This document shows, piece by piece, positions 24,720 to 34,020 of a stretch of 61,003 nucleotides of DNA. Under the pieces are notes generated by a model. The model saw nothing but the letters and a program-made list of their open reading frames with translations. It was not told where the DNA came from and ran no database searches. Position 1 is the stretch's first letter. Each line of letters starts with the position of its first letter. This stretch comes from Lachnospiraceae bacterium. Lineage in GTDB: Bacteria; Bacillota; Clostridia; Lachnospirales; Lachnospiraceae. A program made the translations under genes and the position numbers. The stretch is from assembly GCA_015057635.1 (NCBI GenBank), contig SVEB01000083.1, positions 1-61,003 of the forward strand. The letters run 5' to 3'.

Positions 24720-26147
24720 ATGGTGACAGATAAGACAAAACCAAACACAGACAAAAAAGGCACAGATTTAGAGAACCACGAATCAAACAAAAACGCTTGG
24801 AACAAGTATACAGATGCTCAGTTAGCATCCGTATTTGAATTAAGCGAAGGCTATAAGAAGTTCATCTCCGACTGCAAGACAGAAAGAGAATGCGCTCTTG
24901 AAGTAATCCGTCAGGCTGAAGCAGAAGGCTACAAAGATTTAATGAAGGTAGATTCCGTAAAGCCAGGTGATAAAGTATACTATAACAATATGGACAAGGC
25001 AGTTGCTCTTTTCTTAGTAGGTTCTGAACCTTTAGAAAAAGGTATGAAGTTATTAGGTGCTCATATTGACTCCCCAAGAATCGACTTAAAGCAGGTTCCT
25101 TTATATGAAGATACTGAAATGGCTTTATTCGACACTCATTACTACGGCGGAATCAAGAAATATCAGTGGGTAACACTTCCACTTGCAATTCACGGCGTTG
25201 TTTGCAAAAAAGACGGCACAACTGTAAATGTTGTAATCGGTGAAGATGATTCGGATCCAGTTGTAGGCATCACGGATCTTTTAGTACATTTATCCGCAGA
25301 TCAGATGGATAAAAAAGCGGCTAAAGTAATCGAAGGTGAAGATTTAAATGTATTAATCGGAAGCCAGCCTTTAAAAGGAAAAGAAAAAGAAGCAGTTAAA
25401 GCAAACATCTTAAAATTATTAAAAGAAAAATATGATTTCGAGGAAGCAGACTTCCTTTCTGCTGAATTAGAAGTAGTTCCAGCCGGAAAAGCAAGAGACT
25501 TCGGTATCGACAGATCTATGGTTATGGGCTATGGCCAGGATGATAGAGTTTGCTCTTATACATCTATGAAAGCTTTATTTGAATTAGAAAGCATTGACCG
25601 TACTGCAGTATGCATCTTAGTAGATAAAGAAGAAGTAGGAAGTATCGGTGCAACTGGTATGCATTCCAAATTCTTTGAAAATGCAGTAGCAGAATTAATG
25701 GATAAGTTAGGACAGTACTCTGAAATCAAGCTAAGAAGAGCATTCCAGAACTCCCATATGTTATCTTCTGACGTTTCTGCAGCATTTGATCCAAACTATC
25801 CAGCAGTAATGGAAAAGAAGAACTCCGCTTACTTCGGACGTGGTATCGTATTCAACAAATACACAGGTTCCAGAGGAAAGGGCGGCTGTAATGATGCTAA
25901 CCCAGAATATATCGCAAAACTTCGTGCAGCTATGGAAGCACACGGTGTAAACTATCAGACAGCAGAACTTGGCAAGGTTGACCAGGGCGGCGGCGGAACA
26001 ATCGCTTACATCATGGCTCAGTATAACATGGAAGTGATCGATAGCGGTGTTGCAGTTCTTAACATGCATGCTCCATGGGAAATCACAAGCAAAGCCGATA
26101 TCTACGAAGCAAAAGAAGGCTATGTGGCATTCTTAAAGCAGCTGTAA
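24720..26147 (+). CDS. M18-family aminopeptidase
   Basis: A 475-residue zinc metallopeptidase releasing N-terminal residues from peptides in the cytoplasm. Seen: 'LGAHIDSPRIDLK' with the first metal His/Asp, 'ILVDKEEVGSIGATGM' with the catalytic Glu pair, 'SSDVSAAFDPNYP' and 'MHAPWEITSKADIYEA' with the last metal His. Length is normal for M18. Codon use is strongly biased (many TTA, GAA), as for a highly expressed gene. The 288-bp palindrome D follows 12 bases after the stop. Confidence 0.9.
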   Translation: MVTDKTKPNTDKKGTDLENHESNKNAWNKYTDAQLASVFELSEGYKKFISDCKTERECALEVIRQAEAEGYKDLMKVDSVKPGDKVYYNNMDKAVALFLVGSEPLEKGMKLLGAHIDSPRIDLKQVPLYEDTEMALFDTHYYGGIKKYQWVTLPLAIHGVVCKKDGTTVNVVIGEDDSDPVVGITDLLVHLSADQMDKKAAKVIEGEDLNVLIGSQPLKGKEKEAVKANILKLLKEKYDFEEADFLSAELEVVPAGKARDFGIDRSMVMGYGQDDRVCSYTSMKALFELESIDRTAVCILVDKEEVGSIGATGMHSKFFENAVAELMDKLGQYSEIKLRRAFQNSHMLSSDVSAAFDPNYPAVMEKKNSAYFGRGIVFNKYTGSRGKGGCNDANPEYIAKLRAAMEAHGVNYQTAELGKVDQGGGGTIAYIMAQYNMEVIDSGVAVLNMHAPWEITSKADIYEAKEGYVAFLKQL

Positions 26148-26159
26148 GAGATAGACACG

Positions 26160-26447
26160 AACTTTGCAGCTGATTTTGGGCGGGAAGACTGGTGAGTCCG
26201 GGCTTTCTGACAAGTCATGCAGCTTTGCTTCGATTCGGATGTACTATTTTTCTAATCGTAATCCTCTTGACGTTAAACAAGCGGAAAAAGGGCAAACTCC
26301 TCGTTCCTCGTCAGACAGTGCCCTTTTTCCGCTTAACGTCAATAGGATTTCGATAAGAAAAATTAGCACATCCTCATAGGCGCAAAGCTGCATAACTTGT
26401 GAAAAAGCCCTAATTCAGGCGGTAAGCCCAAAATCAGCTGCAAAGTT
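26160..26447 (+). repeat. Large intergenic inverted repeat, family 2 (copy D)
   Basis: A 288-bp imperfect palindrome 12 bases after the aminopeptidase stop. The outermost 22 bp are perfect (AACTTTGCAGCTGATTTTGG at the left, its complement at the right end). Inner blocks pair well (CAGCTTTGC/GCAAAGCTG; AAGCGGAAAAAGGGCA/TGCCCTTTTTCCGCTT). The apex contains TCAGACAG. It lacks the family 1 core. Seven T and then GTGTTTTT follow, so it could end transcription. Bases 26460-26830 contain no recognised gene. Confidence 0.88.
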
Positions 26448-26857
26448 TTTTTGTGTTTTTAGCTTCGTTTGAATTGAAATTTGCTTTTTTAGTTGTTATT
26501 AGATAGAATGAGTAAGAGATTTGCATGGAGGCAAAGTATAGAGGTTTATTTTATTTTGCTACATGCTTTTTTTATGCTTTGGAATGCCGAAACGGAATAG
26601 CCTTCGAGATAATTGAAAACAATCTAGGATTGGTATGGACTATAGAGAATCAGATCGTTATGCTATGAAAATAGTGATAGATGGCATAGGGGCGATTACG
26701 GATAAAGGCGAGTTATAGAGTGTTAGAGAAATAGGAAGATTAAGAAGGTAAAAAATTACGCAAAGAAGAAAAGATAGCAAGGTAATGCAAGGCAGGATAG
26801 GAACGAAAGATAAAGAAAAAGACAGAGAGATTAGATAAGAAGTAGAGGAATCGGAAT

Positions 26858-27298
26858 ATGGAAACAAAGACTATTAGAATTAAGTATCATTCAAATGAAA
26901 TCGATAAGCTGACTTATATTGATGGAAAGAGCGACTGGATTGATTTAAGAAGTGCGGAACATGTGGAGATGAAACAGGGCGAATTTAGACTGATCAAGCT
27001 TGGGATCTCTATGGAACTTCCAGAAGGTTATGAAGCAGTGATCGTGCCAAGAAGCTCTACTTTCAAAAACTTCGGAATTATTCAGACAAATCATATGGGC
27101 GTTGTGGATGAGACTTACTGCGGAAATAATGATGTATGGATGATGCCAGCGTTAGCGATGAGAGATACTGAAATTCAGGTGAATGATCGTATCTGTCAGT
27201 TCCGTATTCAGAAACATCAGCCAAAGATCATGTTTGAAGAGACAGATGATCTTGGTAACAAGGACCGTGGCGGAATCGGAAGCACAGGCAAGAACTAA
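26858..27298 (+). CDS. dut: dUTP diphosphatase
   Basis: A 146-residue trimeric-type dUTPase, which removes dUTP and supplies dUMP. The five family motifs are visible: 'DWIDLRSA' (1), 'VPRSST' (2), 'GVVDETYCGNNDVW' with the catalytic Asp (3), 'NDRICQFRI' (4) and the flexible P-loop-like tail 'DRGGIGSTGKN' (5). Length is normal. An MBL-fold gene follows after 40 bases on the same strand. Confidence 0.93.
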   Translation: METKTIRIKYHSNEIDKLTYIDGKSDWIDLRSAEHVEMKQGEFRLIKLGISMELPEGYEAVIVPRSSTFKNFGIIQTNHMGVVDETYCGNNDVWMMPALAMRDTEIQVNDRICQFRIQKHQPKIMFEETDDLGNKDRGGIGSTGKN

Positions 27299-27338
27299 AA
27301 ATTTAAAAGCAACATTAGGATAAAGAGGAATAGAGAGT

Positions 27339-28151
27339 ATGCAGGCGATGGAATTGACGATGCTTGGGACAGGGAATGCGATGGTGACAAAGTGTTATAA
27401 TACCTGTTTCCTGTTAAAATGTAATGGTGAGTATATGTTAACGGATGCCGGTGGCGGCAATGGGATTATGGTGCAGCTTGAAAAGGCTAGAGTTTCTTAT
27501 CAGGATATTCATACCATGTTTATCACGCATGGACATACAGACCATGTGATGGGTGCTGTGTGGGTGATCCGTAAGATTGCAACCCTTATGGAAGGCGGCA
27601 AGTATGATGGAGACTTCCATATTTACTGCCATGATGAAGTAAAACATATGCTTATGACTTTCTGTGAAATGATGCTGGTAGCAAAGTTAGTGAAGCATAT
27701 TGGAAAAGAGATTCAGATTCATGTTGTAGAAGATGGAACTGAATTTAAAGCACTTGGTCTTTCCTTTACGGCTTTTGATATTGGGTCCACAAAGATCAAA
27801 CAGTTTGGATATCAGATGAAGATGGAGGATGGCAGAACGCTTACCTGTATCGGAGATGAGCCATACAATGAAAGATGCAGTTCTTATGTGACAGGAACAG
27901 ACTGGCTGTTATGTGAGGCATTCTGTCTATATGAGGACCGTGACGTATTTAAGCCATATGAAAAGCATCATAGTACCGCAATGGATGCCGGAAAGCTTGC
28001 AAACGAGCTTGGAGTCAAGAATCTTATTCTATACCATACAGAGGATAAAAATCTGGCAGTCAGAAAGGAACGATATACATTAGAGGCGAAACAGAACTTT
28101 GATGGAGCTGTATTCGTTCCGGATGATTTAGACACGATTGCAATCCAGTAG
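27339..28151 (+). CDS. MBL-fold metallohydrolase, RNase Z-like
   Basis: A 270-residue metallo-beta-lactamase-fold hydrolase. Seen: 'LGTGNAM' near the start, the metal motif 'THGHTDHVMG' at about 64-73, 'FDIGSTKIKQFGYQM', 'CIGDEPYNERC' and 'KHHSTAMDAGKLANELG', the last with the conserved His/Asp ligands. It resembles RNase Z but is an uncharacterised relative; a phosphodiesterase or arylsulfatase-like role is possible. It follows dut by 40 bases and precedes a terminator. Confidence 0.8.
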   Translation: MQAMELTMLGTGNAMVTKCYNTCFLLKCNGEYMLTDAGGGNGIMVQLEKARVSYQDIHTMFITHGHTDHVMGAVWVIRKIATLMEGGKYDGDFHIYCHDEVKHMLMTFCEMMLVAKLVKHIGKEIQIHVVEDGTEFKALGLSFTAFDIGSTKIKQFGYQMKMEDGRTLTCIGDEPYNERCSSYVTGTDWLLCEAFCLYEDRDVFKPYEKHHSTAMDAGKLANELGVKNLILYHTEDKNLAVRKERYTLEAKQNFDGAVFVPDDLDTIAIQ

Positions 28152-28224
28152 CCTGTATTTTCTATAAGGGACTTTAAGATGAAGTCAGATAAGGAAAGAA
28201 GGTTACCAAGAGAATAAAAAGAAG

Positions 28225-28270
28225 ATAGCGAAAATAGTTCTTATAGGATAGAACTGTTTTCGCTATTTTT
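28225..28270 (+). terminator. Intrinsic terminator after the dut/MBL genes
   Basis: ATAGCGAAAATAGTTC pairs with GAACTGTTTTCGCTAT (one bulge) around TTATAGGATA and is followed by TTTTTAT. Bases 28271-28450 are AT-rich with no clear promoter. Confidence 0.85.
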
Positions 28271-28479
28271 ATATATAAGTACAAAATAATTTTATTGAAA
28301 TGGAAAATAAGATGTGGATTGCAACTGAAAAAAGATGTGAAGTACATATAATTAAAAAAATATTATAAACAAAATAGGAAATTGATTCGATATAGTAATG
28401 GGGGCAGTACCATTACTAGTTTGAAAATAGAAGAATGAATTTGGTGCTATTTCAAATGACAAAAGAAGAGGAGATACAA

Positions 28480-31005
28480 ATGAAAAAGCAGGAATGGAAA
28501 AAGAAGCTTGCGACAGTGCGGGTAAATCGACTGGTTCCACGTTCAATGGTAAGAAAAGTGGCATATATGGGAACAATCAGTTTAATACTCATTATTGCTA
28601 TGAGTATTATGGTAATTGCCATACAGAAGAGCACAAAGAGGAATTTTAGTCTTACACTGGGAATCATGGAAGCCAATGAAAGCATGGATCAGGATTATTT
28701 TCTAAATCTTCAGTACCTTGACTCATTTGATACAGGATTGCTAGAAGAAATGAGAGAGAATATGATTGTTGCTAGGGAGAGCCTGGAGAATGTAAAGGTA
28801 AGCGGCGCGTATAAGAACGATGTTGATGCAATCATCCAGAATATCAATCAGTACAGTGACAATATGAAGCAGATCATTTCCAATAACGCAGAACTGAGTG
28901 CAGAAGGTTCAGGCGTTCGAAAACAGTTGAATGATGTTTCAGCGCAGTTAGAAGGGGAAGTTTCGAACATGAATAGTGTTGCATCCTGGGCTGATTTGGG
29001 AATGGATTCTGTGAGTGTGATGGAACACAGCGTGGAAGTGGTTGATGGAAAAGAGTATATTAAGGCAGTTTACCATGGAACCATGCCAGACTGCGGAAGA
29101 CGTGACAGATTTTTAGTGCGTGTTGGAGCGGTTGGAGTAGATTATGCGGCTAACGTGTATTTAACGGAAGTGGCTTTTTCTAAAGGTGACGTAACAGAAA
29201 TCATCAACTTTAAAGATAATATGCAGGGCATTTTCGACTATTCTTACGGAAATCGATTAGTAGGGGTTACAGAAGTAGAATTTGCAGGAAAAAACGCAAT
29301 TGCAGCAAACTGTAATTTTGCAGCCGCAACTCAGTCATGGGACGAAGTTGCAATCGCTATTCCAACTTCACAGTTCAATGTGGAAGATTACGATAGCGTA
29401 AGTTATACGGTTTACTTTGAAAACTGGGATCAGGTTCAGTGGATCGCTATGGGGGCATCTTTAGATGGAAAGTACGATTTCTACGGAGCATATTCTACTA
29501 TTCTGTCTAATACACAGTCATACAATGCATATGTAGCTTACGGAAATGAAGAAGAGGCGGCTAATATGTATGATGTGATTTTAAGTGATATCGCAGTCTT
29601 TTTAGAAAACACAGGCATATACGTAAGTAAAAATGAACCACAGACAGCCGGAAAACAGCTGATGCAGCAGTATCAGGAACTTCTTACAGAATTAAAAACC
29701 AAAAACGATCAGAGCGTTTCTATGAATTATGAAAACGAACAGCTTAAGACAGGCATAAAGACTTCGTTAGCTGAGCTGGAAGCCTCTATTATGGACGATG
29801 TAAATAAATCGGCAACTAGAAGCATTGTAATAGTATCCGTATTCAGCCTTGTAGCAGTTGCGATTATTACCGGGTTAGGTGCTTGGATTATATTAGGAAT
29901 TAAAAAGAATATGAATAATTTCTCTGATATTTTACAGCAGGTAGGAGAAGGCAATCTAAAGGTTCGTGCAGAAGATAAAGGCCAGGATGAATTCGCGAAG
30001 TTTGGCAGTATTTTAAATCATTTCTTAGAACAGCTATCCGGTACATTAGGTGCTGTTCAGAAAGTATCAAAAGAGCTGAATGTAAAGAATAATGAGATTT
30101 CCGATGCTATTAAATTAGTGGTACAGGGATCGGATCATCTGGAATCAGACGAACAGCAGAAAGGTATCCTTCAGCTACAGCGGATGTTTGAGGAAATCGG
30201 AAGCAGCGTTGCTAACCAGAGCGCTAGCACAGAAGAATCACTTGCAAGTCTGTATGAGATCTTAGAGGCGAGCAGACATGCAGTGGAAGAAATCAATGAA
30301 ACAACTGAAGTATCTGAAAATTCATTAAAACTGGTGCAGGAAGGCGCAGCCGAAGTTGTAGTATTAACAGATAAAATGGATGGGATCGCAAAGAGCGTTG
30401 AACAGGCATCCGAAGAGATTATGGAACTGATCGATGATTCTAAGAAGATCGAACAGGTATTAGAGGCAATTGAAAATCTGGCAAGTCAGACAAATCTTCT
30501 GTCCTTAAATGCATCCATTGAAGCAAGCCGTGCCGGAGAAGAAGGACGCGGATTTGCAGTTGTTGCAAATGAAGTTAAGAAACTGTCCGGTGAAACAACA
30601 AATGAGACACAGAAGATTAGTGAAATTATCAACAGCATCAATACAAAGATCAGACAGGTACAGAAAGCGAATGAGCAGGTAATCGCTCATGTGCAGGAAA
30701 CACATAAGATCACAGAACAGTTCTCAGCAGTTATTCAGAATATGAATGATTCTACTGTATTAAGTGCAGAATGCATCGCAAACTTACGAAATCGTATGAA
30801 TGATCAGATGGCAAGCACAGAACAAATCGTGAAAGCAGTGGATCAGATCAGTGTAGATGCGCAGGATATTCAGAACAAGACAATGGAAACAGGAGAGATT
30901 TCCAAGAATCTGTCTAATATGTTAGTAGAAAATTTAGAACATGTGGAAGAAATCACAGAGCATGGAAATAAGATGGAGGAGAGCATTCAGTTCTTTGAAA
31001 TCTAG
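28480..31005 (+). CDS. Methyl-accepting chemotaxis protein
   Basis: A chemoreceptor of 841 residues. Seen: a basic N-terminus, membrane helix '[19 protein letters not shown]' (about 32-50), an extracytoplasmic ligand domain of about 400 residues, a second helix '[24 protein letters not shown]' (about 450), a HAMP-like linker, and the cytoplasmic signalling hairpin with tip '[20 protein letters not shown]'. AGAGGAG stands 6 bases before ATG 28480; the upstream ATG at 28435 has no such site. A His-poor, Ala-poor tip ([10 protein letters not shown] instead of [10 protein letters not shown]) is a small variant. No chemotaxis genes adjoin it. Confidence 0.88.
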   Translation: MKKQEWKKKLATVRVNRLVPRSMVRKVAYMGTISLILIIAMSIMVIAIQKSTKRNFSLTLGIMEANESMDQDYFLNLQYLDSFDTGLLEEMRENMIVARESLENVKVSGAYKNDVDAIIQNINQYSDNMKQIISNNAELSAEGSGVRKQLNDVSAQLEGEVSNMNSVASWADLGMDSVSVMEHSVEVVDGKEYIKAVYHGTMPDCGRRDRFLVRVGAVGVDYAANVYLTEVAFSKGDVTEIINFKDNMQGIFDYSYGNRLVGVTEVEFAGKNAIAANCNFAAATQSWDEVAIAIPTSQFNVEDYDSVSYTVYFENWDQVQWIAMGASLDGKYDFYGAYSTILSNTQSYNAYVAYGNEEEAANMYDVILSDIAVFLENTGIYVSKNEPQTAGKQLMQQYQELLTELKTKNDQSVSMNYENEQLKTGIKTSLAELEASIMDDVNKSATRSIVIVSVFSLVAVAIITGLGAWIILGIKKNMNNFSDILQQVGEGNLKVRAEDKGQDEFAKFGSILNHFLEQLSGTLGAVQKVSKELNVKNNEISDAIKLVVQGSDHLESDEQQKGILQLQRMFEEIGSSVANQSASTEESLASLYEILEASRHAVEEINETTEVSENSLKLVQEGAAEVVVLTDKMDGIAKSVEQASEEIMELIDDSKKIEQVLEAIENLASQTNLLSLNASIEASRAGEEGRGFAVVANEVKKLSGETTNETQKISEIINSINTKIRQVQKANEQVIAHVQETHKITEQFSAVIQNMNDSTVLSAECIANLRNRMNDQMASTEQIVKAVDQISVDAQDIQNKTMETGEISKNLSNMLVENLEHVEEITEHGNKMEESIQFFEI

Positions 31006-31049
31006 TATAAACATAATCTATAATTATATATAATATAATTAATATTGAT

Positions 31050-31078
31050 TTTACTTATGTTATTATCTCATGTATAAT
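31050..31078 (+). promoter_or_regulatory. Promoter before purA
   Basis: TTTACT (31050-31055), 17 bases, TATAAT (31073-31078). The predicted transcript starts about 145 bases before purA and passes a small hairpin (GGAC/GTCC, 31105-31121) followed by TTTTTGTTTTTTT, so early termination of the leader is possible. Confidence 0.6.
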
Positions 31079-31102
31079 ACAGAAGTAATAGGGCATTGTA
31101 GC

Positions 31103-31133
31103 AAGGACTGTTACAGTGTCCTTTTTGTTTTTT
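31103..31133 (+). terminator. Short hairpin with T run in the purA leader
   Basis: AAGGAC and GTCCTT enclose nine bases and are followed by TTTTGTTTTTTT. It may terminate the chemoreceptor transcript or act as an attenuator for purA; the six-pair stem is weak. Confidence 0.5.
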
Positions 31134-31231
31134 TAAAAGGAAATCCGTAAGAGAAAATAGAGGCAGAGGCTGCTTTCTAGAAAAAGAATGTGCAAAAAAA
31201 GCACAGTTCCGATAAAAGGAGGAAAATGTTT

Positions 31232-32512
31232 ATGGTAAAAGCAATTGTAGGTGCAAACTGGGGCGATGAAGGAAAAGGTAAGATTACAGATATGTTAGGT
31301 CAGGAAGCGGATATTATCGTTCGTTATCAGGGCGGAAGCAATGCTGGTCATACAATCATCAATGAATACGGTAAATTCGCACTTCATTTATTACCATCCG
31401 GTGTATTTTATAAGCATACCACCAGCGTAATTGGAAATGGTGTAGCATTAAACATTCCTTATTTATTCAAAGAAATCAAATCCATTGTGGACCGTGGCGT
31501 TCCAATGCCTAAGATTTTAGTATCCGATCGTGCACAGATCATGATGCCATATCATATCTTATTCGATCAGTACGAAGAAGAAAGACTTGGCGGTAAATCC
31601 TTTGGTTCTACCAAATCCGGTATCGCACCATTTTATTCTGATAAATATGCGAAGATCGGTTTCCAGGTATCTGAATTATTTGACGAAGAGTTATTAAGAG
31701 AAAAAGTGGACCGCGTATGCGAAATGAAGAATATTCTGCTAGAGCATATGTATCATAAGCCATTAATCGATAAAGATGAATTATTTGCAACATTATTAGA
31801 GTACAGAGATATGGTAGCTCCATATGTAGCTGACGTATCCGCATTCTTACATGAAGCAATCAAAGAAGGAAAGAACATTTTATTAGAAGGCCAGTTAGGA
31901 GCCTTAAAGGATCCTGATTTCGGTATCTACCCAATGGTTACTTCCTCTTCTACCTTAGCTGCATACGGCGCAATCGGAGCAGGTATCCCTCCATATGAAA
32001 TCAAGGATATCGTAAGCGTTGTTAAAGCATATTCCTCCGCAGTAGGCGCAGGTGAATTCGTAAGTGAGATCTTCGGAGAAGAAGCAGACGAATTAAGAAG
32101 ACGTGGCGGTGACGGCGGCGAATACGGTGCAACAACAGGCCGTCCAAGACGTATGGGATGGTTTGATGCAGTAGCAAGCCGTTATGGATGCAAAATGCAG
32201 GGTGCGACAGAAGTGGCATTAACTGTTCTTGATGTACTTGGATATTTAGATGAGGTTCCAGTTTGTGTTGGTTATGAAATCGATGGCGTTGTGACAAAAG
32301 ATTTCCCAACAACAGCAAAGCTTGCAAAAGCAAAACCAGTGTATGTAAATCTTCCAGGCTGGAAATGTGACATCCGCGGAATTAAGAAGTACGAAGATCT
32401 TCCGGAAAACTGCCGTGCCTACATCGAGTTCATTGAAAAGGAATTAGAAGTTCCTGTTACCATGATCTCCAACGGCCCAGGACGTGATGAAATCATCTAT
32501 CGTAATAAATAG
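31232..32512 (+). CDS. purA: Adenylosuccinate synthase
   Basis: A 426-residue GTP-dependent enzyme joining IMP and aspartate, the first step to AMP. Seen: 'GANWGDEGKGKITDML' (P-loop and catalytic Asp, residues 7-22), 'QGGSNAGHTI' with catalytic His, 'EGQLGALKDPDFGIYP', 'GTTGRPRRMGWFD'-type loop and C-terminal 'ISNGPGRDE'. ATG 31232 is 9 bases from AGGAGG; ATG 31226 is only 3 bases away and ATG 31190 has no site. Its product is used by purB at 17971. Palindrome E follows the stop. Confidence 0.95.
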   Translation: MVKAIVGANWGDEGKGKITDMLGQEADIIVRYQGGSNAGHTIINEYGKFALHLLPSGVFYKHTTSVIGNGVALNIPYLFKEIKSIVDRGVPMPKILVSDRAQIMMPYHILFDQYEEERLGGKSFGSTKSGIAPFYSDKYAKIGFQVSELFDEELLREKVDRVCEMKNILLEHMYHKPLIDKDELFATLLEYRDMVAPYVADVSAFLHEAIKEGKNILLEGQLGALKDPDFGIYPMVTSSSTLAAYGAIGAGIPPYEIKDIVSVVKAYSSAVGAGEFVSEIFGEEADELRRRGGDGGEYGATTGRPRRMGWFDAVASRYGCKMQGATEVALTVLDVLGYLDEVPVCVGYEIDGVVTKDFPTTAKLAKAKPVYVNLPGWKCDIRGIKKYEDLPENCRAYIEFIEKELEVPVTMISNGPGRDEIIYRNK

Positions 32513-32513
32513 G

Positions 32514-32546
32514 CTAGTGTCTCACCAGATGGGAGTGCCTCACTAG
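32514..32546. repeat. Small hairpin between purA and palindrome E
   Basis: CTAGTG (32514-32519) pairs with CACTAG (32541-32546), with further partial pairing inside. It lies between the purA stop and the large palindrome, on the opposite side from the small hairpins at copies A and C, and has a different sequence. Confidence 0.5.
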
Positions 32547-32551
32547 GGGAG

Positions 32552-32936
32552 GAGAGGCCAGGAGGCGGCTGCGGATGAGGTCGGGTGACTTCTGACGTGC
32601 GCGGGTCGGATAGCCTTTCCAGAAAGACCCGGTGAAAAAATAAACCGGCTGCACGAGAAAACGGCGGCACGGGAAAGATTGTTCCATGTGTTCGGACGCA
32701 TGAGCGGACAAAAGGCTTGCCGTTCTTTGCCTATCAGACAATAAATTGTCTGCTATTCAAAGAACTGCAAGCCTTTTGTTCGTCATGAGCCGGACACTTG
32801 GAAGAATCTTTCACGCGCCACCATTTTCTCGTACAGCCGGTCTATTTTTTTACCGGCTCTTCCCGGAAGAACTATCCGGCCCGCGCACGTCAGAAGTCAC
32901 CCGACCTCATCCACAGCCGCCTCCTAACCTCTCCCT
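32552..32936 (+). repeat. Large intergenic inverted repeat, family 1, copy E (longest)
   Basis: About 385 bp; the outer arms are the longest of the family and carry mismatches and small loops (for example AGGAGGCGGCTG / CAGCCGCCTCCT, then AAACCGG-type blocks near 32642 and 32850). Core TTCGGACGC-ATG-AGCGGACAAAA (32691-32713) and TTTTGTTCGT-CAT-GAGCCGGACA; inner arm GGCTTGC-GTTCTTT and complement; apex CTATCAGACA-ATAAAT-TGTCTGCTAT. Together with the hairpin at 32514-32546 it fills the space directly after purA. Confidence 0.88.
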
Positions 32937-32957
32937 GCTGATAGAGAAATAGGGTTA

Positions 32958-33052
32958 CAAATGATGATTGTAGATAATGATTTTAGATGATAATTTTAGA
33001 TAACAATTCTAGATAATAATTCTGAGTGATGACTCTAGATGATAATTCCAGG
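32958..33052. repeat. Degenerate 13-15 bp tandem repeat
   Basis: About six variants of TAGATGATAATTTT (for example TAGATAATGATTTT, TAGATAATAATTC, TAGATGATAATTCC) follow one another after palindrome E. Unit length and sequence drift. No function is evident. Confidence 0.6.
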
Positions 33053-33202
33053 TATTTGGGTGGTATTCTATAGAATTTTTTTAGGAGGGCGATTACTAAG
33101 GAGAAGGGTAGCTGCAAGTGCGCTGGTATTCGGAAAATGATAAGCATGGAAACTTCCTATTAAGGAGGTATAAAGAGGGGAATGGGAATATTTACATAAC
33201 AA

Positions 33203-33239
33203 ATAAGATAAGATAAGATAAGATAAGATAAGATAAGAT
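33203..33239. repeat. Pentamer tandem repeat ATAAG x7
   Basis: Seven exact copies of ATAAG plus AT, about 70 bases before the acetyltransferase start. A pentamer is free of frame constraints in non-coding DNA and could expand or contract. The rest of 33053-33300 holds nothing recognised. Confidence 0.8.
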
Positions 33240-33307
33240 GTAGAGGGTGGGAAACAAAGTGTAGGGAGCAGGATAAGTATCGGGACAGACGAAAGGAGAA
33301 AAGGAAA

Positions 33308-33811
33308 ATGGAGTATCGTTATATTGAGGAGCAGGATGCGGAAGCATTTTTAGAGATGATGCATGGGCTTGATCGGGAGACGAAGCGTATGATGCTGGAG
33401 CCGGATGAGCGGACGAATGATGTAGAGAGTGTGAGAAAGATGATTAAAAGAAAACGGGAGAATGGGGATTTCTTTTTTATCGCGGAGGACGGAGATGAAA
33501 TCGCGGGCATGATAACGGCTGAACGAGGCGAGTTTAGAAGGGTTCATCATACGGCATATATCGTGACAGGAATCCGGGAGAAATATCGTGGACAGGGAAT
33601 TGGGAGCCGGTTTTTTAAGGAATTGGATCAGTGGGCATTGGAGAATCAGATTGTTCGGTTGGAATTGACCGTTGTGGGGGATAATGCGCCTGCTATTCAT
33701 CTTTATGAGAAATCCGGCTTTAAAATTGAAGGAACGAGAGAGCATTCCATGTACATAGATGGTCAGTATTATGATGAATACTATATGGCAAAATTATTTC
33801 CACATAATTAG
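33308..33811 (+). CDS. GNAT-family N-acetyltransferase
   Basis: A 167-residue acetyltransferase resembling the RimJ/RimL or PhnO-like branch. Seen: 'IVTGIREKYRGQGIGSRFFKELDQWA' with the acetyl-CoA pyrophosphate loop RGQGIG at about 97-102, 'RLELTVVGDNAPAIHLYEKSGFKIEGTREHSM' and 'DEYYMAKLF' at the end. The substrate is unknown. AAAGGAG lies upstream of the ATG. A single gene ended by a terminator shared with the convergent chemoreceptor. Confidence 0.85.
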   Translation: MEYRYIEEQDAEAFLEMMHGLDRETKRMMLEPDERTNDVESVRKMIKRKRENGDFFFIAEDGDEIAGMITAERGEFRRVHHTAYIVTGIREKYRGQGIGSRFFKELDQWALENQIVRLELTVVGDNAPAIHLYEKSGFKIEGTREHSMYIDGQYYDEYYMAKLFPHN

Positions 33812-33930
33812 AGGAATAATTAAATAAAGGGATAAGCGAAAAGAATGGGCGATAATTCTTGATAAGAAAATAGTCCGAAAAATTTACATAGATAAGCTTG
33901 AGAGATGGTAGACATAAGAGGGCAAAAAGA

Positions 33931-33994
33931 AAGCAAAGATAAGGAAGAATAAAATCAGAGGATGGTTTTATTTTTGCTTATCTTTGCTTTTTCG
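33931..33994. terminator. Bidirectional terminator
   Basis: AAAGCAAAGATAA and its complement TTATCTTTGCTTT, with inner ATAAAAT/GTTTTAT pairing, end in TTTTT on the plus side and AAAA on the other. It lies between convergent genes. Confidence 0.85.
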
Positions 33995-34020
33995 TGCATT
34001 GTGTTTATTATGTGACAGGA

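Noticed and set aside
33203-33239. Possible CRISPR-like array
   Set aside because: The unit is only five bases with no spacers and no cas genes in the window; it is a microsatellite.
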